The notes under the pieces: model-generated
Seen by the model: the letters and a program-made list of their open reading frames with translations, nothing else
Database searches by the model: none
What the model was told of the DNA's origin: nothing
Shown here: in pieces, positions 46,200 to 58,139 of the stretch
Layout of the letters: each line of letters opens with the position of its first letter
Numbering within the stretch: position 1 is the first letter of the stretch
Source of the DNA: Orobanche coerulescens
Taxonomy: Eukaryota; Streptophyta; Magnoliopsida; Lamiales; Orobanchaceae
Length of the DNA: 64,000 bases
Assembly (NCBI GenBank): GCA_033398695.1
Contig: JAWKAU010000218.1
Span: 124,001 to 188,000, forward strand
Reading direction: 5' to 3'
Translations under genes and position numbers: made by a program

Positions 46200-46965
46200 T
46201 TAGGGATGGCAACGGGCCAAATATGGACCGGATCATGTTGATCCTGCATCCGCATTCGCTTTTTTGTCGAGATCCGCATCCGGTCCACGCCCGCATCCGC
46301 CGATCCGAAAATCTTAGATCCGCATCCGCATCCGCTGAATCTATGGGTCTAAGGATCCGTGCACGGATCCCTCTTTTAAGCTAAATTAGTACTTAAAAAT
46401 GACGCAATATTAATACCGCATAACTATAAAAAATAAATCAACACAAACATCATATCACGAGCTACTTTCATGTTCATGAGATAAGTTACATCACATCACA
46501 AAAAATCCACAAAAAATTCAAAATATTACACAAACATATTCGTCCAAGTCACATCACATAATAAAATAAGTCTTCATGATCAACTAATCTTGAGTCCATG
46601 AGAACAAGTCTTTCATGTCAATCCATATGTGTCCTCATTCTCACAATCATCAACACCCTCTCCTATAAAGTGCATTTATCGCAACGGCGTGTAATATTAA
46701 AATTAGGATTCTTTTTACTTTTGTTTTTGATAATAAAGAATTATGGTTTTTAAAAATACACACACATGTATATATATAATGTAGATCTCGGGTCTGATCT
46801 AGGTCGGATCCGGATCTAAAAATTTAAGATCCAGATCTACTCCGTAAATTTTTTTATAGATCCAGATTCGACCCGGATCCAACATATCTAAAAATTTGAG
46901 ATTCAGATCTCAAAATGGATCCGGATCTACGGATCTCGATCGGATCCAAGATCCATTGCCATCTA
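46200..46965. mobile_element. Non-autonomous hAT-like element rich in GGATCCG
   Basis: Begins TTAGGGATGGCAACGGG and ends CCATTGCCATCTA; the GATGGCAA/TTGCCATC ends are inverted. TATAGGCAA flanks both sides (46191-46199, 46966-46974), matching an 8-9 bp hAT-type duplication. The subterminal regions carry many GGATCCG/CGGATC/GATCCGCATC words in both orientations. No transposase is present. Confidence 0.7.
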
Positions 46966-47392
46966 TATAGGCAACCAATAAGTCTATGTGAGTGTTCCTT
47001 GGTACTAAGCAAATAAATGAAAATGATTATTCTATTTGTAGATAATCTAATTTTTTATACATATATGTGTAACACCCCGATATATTCGGGAATGTTATAC
47101 CGTAAATCCTTTACGTAAGGATTTACAAGGTCAAGAATTGAACAAGTATAAAAAGGTACTAATAAATGGAAATAACGGAATTACAAGACATCGCTTCGAC
47201 CCAATACAGAATAGTACAATTGTTCAACGTAACTTAATAATACATCACCAAATTCAAAATATCACAACCGACTTCGTACTCGAGTACTTATTGAAATAAC
47301 GAATAAACAATGATAAGTAAACCCGGTCCGACATCACTCGCACCCTCGTCGCCATACTGCTCCAGGGTTGTTTCCCGCCTCTCCCGGATCCC

Positions 47393-47449
47393 GAACACAA
47401 ACAAAATGTTCACCCCGAAGGGGTTAGCACAACGATGCTAGTACAAGTA
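47393..47449 (-). other. Conserved hairpin module in Element 3 LTR (also at 54535-54591)
   Basis: Stems GAACA/TGTTC, CCCC/GGGG (the RNA loop on the coding strand reads C-UUCG-G) and TTAGCA/TGCTAG occupy the same order as in Elements 1 and 2, with changed but paired arms. Confidence 0.6.
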
Positions 47450-49026
47450 CCACAAAGATATTATTCATATCTCACTATGAATAATAATGATAACGTAAAC
47501 GACAAATACCAACGAGTCTTCTCCTACGAAACTCAAACATAACATACACAATGTATAATCACAACATGATATCAATACATACACATGGTAATTCCATCGA
47601 TCCAAATGCTCACCGCCTAGAACCCACGATGATCCCGCTGCACCAACCCGTGGTGGAAAACCCGTCCGATGATCCAACAGACGCTAGCATAGATCCCCCG
47701 ATGATCCCGCTGACCAACACGAGGTGGACACACAATAACGACATACATGCACGACAATATGTATAACAACAATACATAAAACAATTAAGGTACTTGCCTC
47801 GATTTGAAGACAATAACAATACTTCCACGAAAATGAACACTCAAGGTCGTCCTCCTCAATCAATCACGTAACGAGACCAAACCTTAACAAAAGAAATGAT
47901 ATAGATTATCTCACGTCGTATGAATGTTAAACAATTCGATTAACGGTCAAAAGTTCATAAACCGCACCGCCTGAATAGCTTAGCGCACGCTAAGTACTCG
48001 TAGCGTGGCATGCGTTACGTCCAATAGCGCACGCAAACAATGAGCCTAGCGCACGCTAACGATGCATGGTCAAGACTTCACCGACTGCCAGCTGACTCGC
48101 TCGATGGTCTAGCGACGTTACGTACCAAACGTAGCGCATGCTAACAATCGCCGATAGCGCACGTTACATCGCATATCATAGCGTGCGCTATTCGCATGGC
48201 GCCATCACGAGCAAGAATCGTTCTTGCCATGTTTGAAACAACGAAATCTTGCGTGATAATTCATGTTACTTTCATGAATACTATGTCTACACCCTCACGA
48301 ATGATTATACGGATAAAGACAACTTCGGATTCAAGGATATGCATGCCAATATAAAACCATATTCTTTTCCGACTTCAAATCTTCATACGATAATACGAAA
48401 AACTAAATGGTTGATATCAACACCTCTATATCACCATATTATCCTACCAAGTTGATAAACGCCCTATATATACTAGATAAATCCTTCCATGATCAAACCT
48501 TTAGATTTATCTAACAATAAGGATGTTAACGCCTAGTCCAAGATTACTATGAAATCATCTATTAGATTCGTTAACCATTGATAGAAGCTTCTCTTCACAT
48601 ATCCAAAGGTACTAAGATTCGAATCATGATGATTATAATCAAGGTATTCCAGCTTATACAACTCACTATTCCAAACATGATATACTTGGATAATTCATCT
48701 ATGAAAATCCCTATCTTGTTAACATGATCATCCAAATCGTTAGAATCCAACTCTAAGTCCTGGAGATAGATTGAACATACCTTAAAATGACGAAATCATC
48801 GAACCGTAAGGTAGAATCCAACTCCGGTTGGTTGTATGCCCTTCCAAGGTGCTATTCCACTTCCATGAACATTCCACGTGGTAACCAATGTATAAACATC
48901 AACAATATGTGTTCTAAGTGTATAAGAGTATTTCTACAACTCTCTAACTCTCAAGATTGAGGAAAGTGCGAAAGAAATGCAAGCCAACACGGTTGATGTC
49001 CCATTTATAATTTCGCATTATTGATA

Positions 49027-49250
49027 AGTTAGCGCACGCTACTAAGCATCCCTTAGCGTGCGCTAATAATGGTTGACTTCAGATTTTGTCCGGGTGCGCC
49101 GGGAATCTTATCCGACCCATGTCCACGGGCGCACGAGCCACCGCCTACCAATAATTGAGTCCTTAGCGCACGTTACTCATACTCGCATAGCGTGCGCTAA
49201 TAATGGTTCGATAGCGCGTTAAGATACATTCTTAACGTGCGCTATCACGA
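49027..49250 (-). promoter_or_regulatory. TAGCG palindrome cluster upstream of the LTR-E TATA box
   Basis: Exact and near-exact TAGCGCACGCTA/TAGCGTGCGCTA units begin ~16 bp upstream of the TATA box. The counterpart in LTR-F is about 56170-56395. The unit is the same as in Element 2 although surrounding sequence is not. Confidence 0.75.
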
Positions 49251-49434
49251 GGTTGTTTGAGCAATTTTGCAAGTTGCTATACTTATGTATAATGATATTA
49301 ATGCACTAAATATCATACTCCAATAATCAAAATCACCAATCCGAAATAATACATGGTTTGAATACGTATGAAATACACTGTAATAAATCCGATATTACAT
49401 ACTCTCCTACTAAAAAGGAGTTTCGTCCCGAAAC

Positions 49435-52400
49435 TCAAGATGAAAATAACTCGGGATATCTAAACTTCATATCACTTGCTTCCCAAGTGGCTTCTTCCGC
49501 TCCATGACGTGACCACCGAACTTTGACCAAAACGATCGACTTGTTCCTCGCTTGCTTAACTCGATTCTCGAGTATCTTGACCGTCTTTCTTCAAACGCCC
49601 CATCTCGCTCGACTTCGATCTCGCCAAATCGATGATATGACTGGATCTCGTATATATCTCCGCAATCGGGATACGTGGAACACGTTATGAACATGACACA
49701 ATGACGGCGGTAATGCTAATCAGAGGCTAACTCCCCAACTCTCTCGAGGATCTCAAATGGTCCGATATATCTCGATCACTTTCCTTTCCTACCAAAACGA
49801 AAGATTCCCTGTAGGAGAAACCTTCAAAAGTACGTGATCTCCTGCATCAACTCCAATGGGCGGCGCGTACGTCCGCATAGGATTCTCGCGACTGGCGCAA
49901 TGCCTTTCACGAATCAAGGCTATCTTCTCTCGAGTCCGCCGATCAACTCGGTTCTGTTCGATCAAGTCCGGCGAATCGCCCCAACATAAGGGCGATCTCG
50001 CATCTCCTTCCGTATAATGCCTCAAACGGTGCCATCTTAATGGAAGCATGCCAACTATTGTTATAAGTAAATTCAATCAACGGTAGATGAACTTCCCAAT
50101 CGCTTGACCAATCTAAGGCATGTGCCCTTAGATGTCTTCCACTGCTTGTATAGTTCTCTCATTGTCCGTCGATCGCGGTGATAAGTCATCAAGTTCAATT
50201 CGGTCCCCAAGGCCTTATGAATCGCCTTCCAAAAGTGAGACACAAAACGGCCGCCTCGATCGTAAACAATGGTCTTCGGCGTACCATGTAATCGAACTAT
50301 CTCTCAAATAAAGACTCGTGCCAACCTCTCTCGTCCCCACGTATCCTTAATGCCTAGAAAATGAGCCGATTTGGTTAAACGATCAACTATCACCCAAATC
50401 ATGTTCATTCCCGTCCCGGTTTCGGCATATTAGTGATAAAGTCCATTGATATGTCCTCCCACTTCCATTCGTGGATCGGAGCGGCTTCAACATTCCAAAG
50501 CAGCCGTTGATGCTCGATCTTAACTCACGACAAGTCAAGCATTTCAAACATAGTCCGCTACGCCTTTCTTCATGTTGCCCCACCGTAAATTCTCGCTTCA
50601 AGTCCTTATACATTTTATCGTGCCCGGTGGATAGAATAGGGCGAACTATGAGCTTCCTTCATAATCGTCTGCTTTAACATCAACATCGGGAACGCAGAGT
50701 CGGTCCCGAAATCTCAAAACTCCATCGTCATGAATTATGAATCCGGGGCCTTTCCTTTGATCACTTCGCCATGCAACCGAATCATCGAGGATCATCTCGC
50801 CTGCCTAGATTTGATTTCTTCTGCTAATGACGGTTATCTCCATCACGCACGCTTGTCCCCTCGACTCTCTGTAACCACACTTCAATCCCTTCACGAATCA
50901 TCTCTCGAAGGCTAAGTTGGGAGGTCGTTGTCTCCAAGATCGAATAGAGACAGCTTGCGGCTAAGTGCATCGGCCACTACATTCGCTTTGCCTGGATGAT
51001 ATAAAATCTCCAAGTCATAGTCCTTAATCAGCCCAACCATCTTCTTTGCCGCATATTCAACTCTTTTCGATCAATATGTACTTGAGACTCTTATGATCCG
51101 TAAAGATCCGACGCTGAGTCCGCATGCATAATGCCTCCAAATCTTCAAGGCAAAAACCACCGCTTCTAGTTCCAAATCATGTGTCGGGTAATTCACTTCA
51201 TAAGGTTTCAGCTGTCGCGACGCATAAGCGATCACCTTATCATTCCGCATCAACACGCACCCAAGTCCTTGGTTCAAGCATCACCGTAAACTATGAATCC
51301 TTCCAGCCTCGCTAAGTGATAGAATCGGTGCCGTTGTCAATTTCTTCTTTAACTCATCAAAACTAGTCCGACACGACTGCTCCACTCAAACTTTTGAGTT
51401 TTCTCAGAAGTCGAGTAAGTGGGCGAGATTTTAGAAAACCCTTCCACGAATCGACGGTAATATACAAAGAAGTCCTAAGAAGCTTCTGACCTCTTTCACA
51501 TTCTTTCGAGGCTTCCAATCCAATATTGCTTCGATCTTCCGAGGATCTACTCGACTCCTTTAGCCGACACCACATGGCCGAGGAACATTACTTCCTTTAG
51601 CCGTAATTCACATTTAGAAAGTTTGGCGACAATTGCTCGCTTCTCAAGAGTTCCAATACAATCCGCAAATGCCGCGCATGTTCTTCCTGACTCTTAGAAT
51701 ACACCGTAATGTCATCAATAAACACGACCACAAATTTATCCAAAATTCAATGAACACACGGTTCATCAATTGCATAAATACAAAGAAAGTAGTGAGACCA
51801 AACGGCATCACTACAAACTCATAATGCCCGTAGCGAGTTCGAACGCCGATTTCGAACATCGACTTTAATCCTCGCTGATGGTATCCCGATCTCGATCGAT
51901 CTTAGAAAATACCGTTGCTCCTTGCAATTGGTCAAACAAATCATCAATCCGTGGCAATGGATACTTGTTCTTAATCGTCATCTTGTTCAAATCTCGATAG
52001 TCAATACACAATGAGCGATCCATCCTTCTTTCTGACAAAAAGAATCGGCGCTCCTGTGGTGAAACGCTTTCAATATAGTCCTTGTCCAAGAATCCTCCAC
52101 CGCTTCTTCGCCAGACATCTCAAGAGGTGCCATACGATACGGCGCCTTAGAAATTGGTGTCGCTCCGTGTTCCACCAATAGTAAATTCCACATCCCTTCG
52201 TGGAGGTAGTCCAGTAACTCGTCAGAAACACATCTGGAAATTCGCTCACAACAGAATGGATGAAAGTTCCACAATTTCGTCTTCTTTCTTCATTGCGTAA
52301 CACCGCATCTTGCATGCCCTTGTTTCAACAATTTGATGATTTTCATCGCCTTGATCAACTTTCCGAGCTTCCCGGTTTCCATCCTCAAACAATCTCTAAC

Positions 52401-53980
52401 CATCGTCGCCGATCAGCGAGATATTCCTCCTTCGTAGTTCACAATTGCTCCATATCGATTAAGCCAATCGTCTCCGAGTATTAGGTCATCTCCTTGTATT
52501 TCTATCACAATCGATTTGAGAGCCACTCCGCCTCCAAATGATACAGGAAATTTCTAGTTTCTAAGTTTCCGACAATCCTTTCTCCACTCAGAACCCAACC
52601 ACATAAGGTTCACAAGCATGAAAACCGGAAATATTCAAACGATTTACACAAGACAAGGATATGAAAGAATGTGTAGCTCCAGATCAAATAAAACACTAAT
52701 CGGCCGGGAAAGGATCTCGGACAAGACTGATGCGACAAAGAAGATCCCGATCGTCTGTCCTCCTCATCTCGCATAAACGTGGGGAGCAGATCCGCACTCG
52801 ATGTCCCCTTCGGTCCCATTGTCCTCTCGCTCGCCCGCTGCCAAAATTCCGAGGCATCCGAACACTTTGCCGCGCCTCGTGGAATACCGGCCTCCTTCTC
52901 GATCGGGCCGTGGTGTACGGGCTCTAAAAGACTTTGCAGCCTCTTCACAAAACACCGCCCGATGTCCTCTCGCCCACAATCAAAACAAATCACGGCAGAA
53001 GGGGGCAATTCTGGCCGATAGTGCCCGTCGGGCGCAGCTTAAAACATTTCCCGGTAACATCGCAAGAGTTGGTGTCGCACCAAGTTCTTTCCGCTCCTAG
53101 TCGGGTGCGGAGGTTTCCGAAAGAGTGAAAGGACGACTGGGCCTTACGGGCCCCACTATTCTTGTGCTCGTAAAAGTACCAGAGACTTTCTGCTTCTTGG
53201 TTTCCGCAAATTTCTCCATGGATGCTTCCTTGATCTCATATGCCAACGCCTTATCCTCGTATCATGAGTGTGGTACATTCAAATCCGACATGTACCTCTC
53301 AACTTCCGTTTCATTCTCATATCGAAATGGATCATCATTTCGCATTTGTTCTCGACTGCATGTCGAACAAATGCCACCGTTGGTTAAACGCCTTGATCGC
53401 CGGGATACCTGCACATCAAGGCCGAGCGAGAAAACTCCCGAACTTTGGCTTCCTCACAGACGAGGGCACATCGAGCTTCCATCATCATTCTAAACTCGTC
53501 CAATCGGCCATGGTCTACAGCCGGATGGCTTCCCACCATTCTGACGCTTCCCTATCGTAAAATATTGAGCGATAGAGGCTTTCCATTGCCCTGGCGCTTG
53601 ATTCCGCAAAGATTTTCTCCACTCCTTTAACCAATGATCCTGTGGGAGTCTCGTAAATACCGCCGAATTTGGGTGGTTGCATCTTTGCCACTTCTTGCGC
53701 CCACCGGCCACCTCGATTTCCCATATCCGGGATCCCTTGCCGTCTCTCTCCCCGCCGTAGTCCCACCGCCACTTGCATTCGGCCCACGACTGGGCGAACC
53801 GAGTCATCCGGTTCACCACTTGACGAAGGATCTCTGCACAGCAGATCTCGGTTCATTATTAATAGATTGATGCGGCTCACGGAGCTATGATCGGCCTCGG
53901 TTAGAAGGCGACGCCTCCTTTCGGCATTTCTTCGTCTCGCGCCCACGACCGCGACCACGCCCACGTCCGCCTCTCAACAT
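49435..53980 (-). pseudogene. Element 3 gag-pol, heavily frameshifted
   Basis: A likely start at 53980 gives MLRGGRGRGRGRGRE, an RG-rich N-terminus. Gag text lies at 53819-53490 (NPNSAVFTRLPQDHW-like and IAQYFT). A degraded knuckle (CFDCGRED) lies near 52984 and is followed by protease relics. RT has [20 protein letters not shown] (51865-52089) and [15 protein letters not shown] (51644-51859). RNase H has [20 protein letters not shown] (51071-51277), and integrase C-terminal DAGDHVLLKVSP lies at 49789-50076. The end reads YPELFSS-stop at 49435. Many indels, including a lost CG in the [11 protein letters not shown] region near 52010, break every frame. Confidence 0.85.
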
Positions 53981-54216
53981 ACCGTAAGCATAAATACTCA
54001 ATATACATAAAACAACATCGCTCTAACATCCGAGTATAAAGGGATACAATATGCAAAGAACGAGATAGAGTTTAGAACTTACAACCACTGCTCGCATGAA
54101 GACGTAGGCAAGGCAAGTTGATGTCATTCACGGCCTGCTACTCCCAAAAGACATAAATGACCCCTATTTTAACCCAACGGCCAAGATATCCATAATCTTA
54201 GCTCCGATACCATATT

Positions 54217-56546
54217 CGTAACACCCCGATATATTCGAATGATAATACTGTAAATCCTTTACGTAAGGATTTACAAGGTCAAGAATTGAACAAGTATAAA
54301 AAGGTACTAATAAATGGAAATAACTAATTACAAGACATCGCCCGACCCAATACAGAATAGTACAATTGTTCAATGTAACTTAATAATACATCACCAAATT
54401 CAAAATATCACAACCGACTTCGTACTCGAGTACTTATTGAAATAACGAATAAACAATGATAAGTAAACCCGGCCGACATCACTCGCACCCTCGTCATCAT
54501 ACTGCTCCAGGGTTGTTTCCCACCTCCGGATCCCGAACACAAACAAAATGTTCACCCCGAAGGGGTTAGCACAACGATGCTAGTACAAGTACCACAAAGA
54601 TATTATTCATATCTCACTATGAATAATAATGATAACGTAAACGACAAATACCAACGAGTCTTCCTACGAAACTCAAACATAACATACACAATGTATAATC
54701 ACAACATGATATCAATACATACACATGGTAATTCCATCGATCCAAATACTCACCGCCTAGAACCCACGATGATCCCGCTGCACCAACCCGTGGTGGAAAA
54801 CCCGTCCGATGATCCAACAAGACGCTAGAATAGATCCCCGATGATCCCGCTTGACCAACACGAGGTGGACACACAATAACGACATACATGCACGATAATA
54901 TGTATAACAACAATACATAAAACAATTAAGGTACTTGCCTCGATTTGAAGACAATAACAATACTTCCACGAAAATGAACACTCAAGGTCGTCCTCCTCAA
55001 TCAATCACGAACGAGACCAAACCTTAACAAAAGAAATGATATAGATTATCTCACGTCGTATGAATGTTAAACAATTCGATTAACGGCCAAAAGTTCATAA
55101 ACCGCACCGCTCAATAGCTTAGCGCACGCTAAGTACTCGTAGCGTGGCGTTACGCTCATCCAATAGCGCACGCAAACAATGAGCCTAGCGCACGCTAACG
55201 ATGCATGGTCGCACTCACCGACTCACCAATGACTCGCTCGATGGTCTAGCGACAAGTTACGTACTCAAACGTAGCGCATGCTAACAATCGCCGATAGCGC
55301 ACGTTACATCGCATATCATAGCGCGGCGCTATTCGCATGGCGCCATCACGAAAGCAAGAACTGTTTCTGCCATGTTTGAAACAACGAAATCTTGCGTGAT
55401 AATTCATGTTACTTCCATGAATACTATGTCTACACCCTCACGAATGATTATACGGATAAAGACAACTTCGGATTCAAGGATATGCATGCCAATATAAAAC
55501 CATATTCTTTTCCGACTTCAAATCTTCATACGATAATACGAAAACTAAATGGTTGATATCAACACCTCTATATCACCATATTATCCTATCAAGTTGATAA
55601 ACGCCCTATATATACTAGATAAATCCTTCCATGATCAAACCTTTAGATTTATCTAACAATAAGGATGTTAACGCCTAGTCCAAGATTACTATGAAATCAT
55701 CTATTAGATTCGGTTAACCATTGATAGAAGCTTCTCTTCACATATCCAAAGGTACTAAGATTCGAATCATGATGATTATAATCAAGGTATTCCGTGCTTA
55801 TACAACTCACTATTCCAAACATGATATACTTGGATAATTCATCTATGAAAATCCCTATCTTGTTAACATGATCATCCAAATCGTTAGAATCCAACTCTAA
55901 GTCCTGAGATAGATTCAACATACCTTAAAATGACGAAATCACCGAACCGTAAGGTAGAATCCAACTCGTTGGTTGTATGCCCTTTCAAGGTGCTATTCCA
56001 CTTCCATGAACATTCCACGTGGTAACCAATGTATAAACATCAACAATATGTGTTCTAAGTGTATAAGAGTATTTCTACAACTCTCTCGAACTCTCAAGAT
56101 TGAGGAAAGTGCGAAAGAAATGCAAGCCAACACGGCTGATGTCCCATTTATAATTTCGCATTATTGATAAGTTAGCGCACGCTACTAAGCATCCCTTAGC
56201 GTGCGCTAATAATGGTTGACTTCGATTTTGTCCAAAGGCTGCCGGGAATCTTATCCGACCCATGTCCTACCGGGCGCACGAGCCACCGCCTCGCCAATAA
56301 TTGAGTCCTTAGCGCACGTTACTCATACCCGCATAGCGTGCGCTAATAATGGTTCGATAGCGCTGCTAAGATACATTCTTAACGTGCGCTATCACGAGGT
56401 TGTTTGAGCAATTTTGCAAGTTGCTATACTTATGTATAATGATATTAATGCACTAAATATCATACTCCAATAATCAAAATCACCAATCCGAAATAATACA
56501 TGGTTTGAATACGTATGAAATACACCGTAATAAATCCGATATTACA
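54217..56546 (-). repeat. LTR-F, 5' LTR of Element 3
   Basis: 2330 bp, paired with LTR-E; TATA box at 56145-56154, palindrome clusters at about 55118-55335 and 56170-56395. Confidence 0.9.
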
Positions 56547-56551
56547 ATATG

Positions 56552-57450
56552 TTAATTATTGTTATTGATTAATTAAAGGATAAAAGATATAGATGATTCT
56601 TAATATTTTTGTAAATTAGTTGAAGCAATAAAGTAAAAATATAGTAAATATTTTCTAAAAATGACAACAACAATCCGAAAATCGATTAACTATGAACACT
56701 CTTGTGGGATGATAAAAATAACAGATTAAACATCGAGGGACGATGGAGTACTTCTTTCCCGAACTTAGGCTCGGATTTTTCTTCCTGTGGATAAAAATAC
56801 AGGAACCGGAAATGAACCGCATACGCGGTTCGGTTTTGCCAGTTTTTTTTTCCGAACCAACTCTGAACCGAACCACGTAGGAACCAAACCGAACCGAAAC
56901 CGATTTCGTATGGTTCAGATGGAATATATTATATTATATAATATTTAATTAAGAATATATTATATTATATTATATTATATTAATTATGTTTAATAAGAAT
57001 ATATTATATTACATATTATTCAGACGGGTCGGTTTCTCATGAATTTTAACATGTAAAGCAATGACATATGACGGTAAATACATGAATTCGTTGACCTAAA
57101 TTATAGTCCGCGTGACTATACGTCCGAATATTTTTCCAAGTATTTGTAAAGGCGTTTGCCGTACATATTTGATTATGTTTAGTCGATCTTATCGACGGTC
57201 AAGACGAATTTATTATGACATGTTCAAATGTTTATATTTTAAATACATATATATTTTTATATATTTTAAATACATATATACAACCCATTTTCCTTGACCA
57301 AGATGACTCCATTGTTTGTCCCATTTTTCTTTTCTTTTAGTACTATTTTTCAACAAAGTTTGATGACAAGGGGCTTTCTACTCTCACACGCTTTGATAGA
57401 ATCTCGAACTGAGTCTTCGTGATCGCACTAGAAGTGGCGCCATTTCAAAC
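56552..57450. other. AT-rich spacer with ATATTATATT runs and an ACCGAACC-rich patch
   Basis: 56815-56915 is rich in GAACCGAACC/GGTTCGG words, suggesting the end of a degenerate non-autonomous DNA element. 56928-57015 is an (ATATT)n-like run. 57290-57380 matches 45455-45560 weakly. No gene recognised. Confidence 0.4.
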
Positions 57451-58105
57451 AAAGTTAGGGAAGGGAGATTGAGATGGTTTGGCCACGTCTCAGGAGGTGC
57501 ATCCGCCCGGTGAGGAGGGTCGAGAGTTTAGTTATTGTCGGGAGAGGAGGAGAGGCAGATCGAGGAGGACGTGAGAGGAGCAAATGAGATTAGATTTGAA
57601 GGCCATAAACCTTTCCGAGACCATGATCATGATAGGTGCGCTTGGAGGCGCCTGATCGTAGTTGTGGATTCTTTAGCCGGGAGTGGTGCCGTAGTTGAGA
57701 GCCTAAGGGTTGGGTTGTCTCGCTAGCTTTGACCTATAGCATTGCATTTTTACATTTATCAGATATTTAATCCTATTGCCTTTTGCGTGTGGTGTATTTA
57801 TGACAGGAGTCATGCGCTAATCAACCTCTCTTCCGCTTGAGCAATGCTCATCTGGGAGTGATGTAGCCAAATTCCTTCTTAGGTAAGTCCATGTGGATTA
57901 AGCCATGGACTCGTGTATGATATCGAGTTTTTTCGTATCATATACTTCCCTTTGTATTTTCACTCAATACGTTGTTGTGCACTATGCCGAGGGTGTTCAC
58001 TAAACAAATTTCTCCCTACCATAATAGATAGGGACATGGTCTCACAGACATCTTACCCTCCCTGCACTCGCTCCGAGCTAATATACCTGGGATGTTTGGC
58101 TTGGT
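57451..58105 (+). mobile_element. 3' end of an RTE-type LINE
   Basis: Translation at 57451 gives KLGKGRLRWFGHVS, then in shifted frames PVRRVES, GRGRPRRT-like text, EEQMRLDLKAINLSE and DRCAWRRLIVVVDS, stopping at 57726. This order (LRW.GHV..., RGRP..., W...) is typical of the C-terminal end of plant RTE-like non-LTR retrotransposon polyproteins. The tail contains GGTCTCACAGACATCTTACC near 58038, resembling the RTE 3' untranslated motif. The copy is 5'-truncated. Confidence 0.7.
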
Positions 58106-58139
58106 TTGGTTTAGATACCTTGATAATAGAATTATAGAA

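Larger units (their letters stand above)
47068..49399 (-). repeat. LTR-E, 3' LTR of Element 3
   Basis: 2332 bp with a TATA box (ATTATAAATGG) at 49002-49011 on the minus strand. It has two TAGCGCACGCTA/TAGCGTGCGCTA clusters, one upstream of the TATA box (49027-49250) and one in the presumed transcribed part (47983-48195). Confidence 0.9.
47068..56546 (-). mobile_element. Element 3: Ty3/gypsy chromovirus of a distinct family
   Basis: LTR-E (47068-49399) and LTR-F (54217-56546) are closely similar 2.33-kb repeats with an exact duplication ATATG (47063-47067, 56547-56551). The minus strand carries a primer site GGTATCGGAGC (54201-54211) and a purine tract AGTAGGAGAGTA (49400-49411). LTR sequence differs from Elements 1 and 2 except for the termini, the hairpins and the TAGCG palindromes. 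Coding is more decayed than in Element 2. Confidence 0.95.

Noticed and set aside
53125..53493. 122-residue plus-strand frame
   Set aside because: Opposite Element 3 gag with no recognisable motif; most likely a shadow.
56815..56915. GAACCGAACC-rich patch as a complete hAT-like element
   Set aside because: No paired terminal repeat or target duplication could be found.
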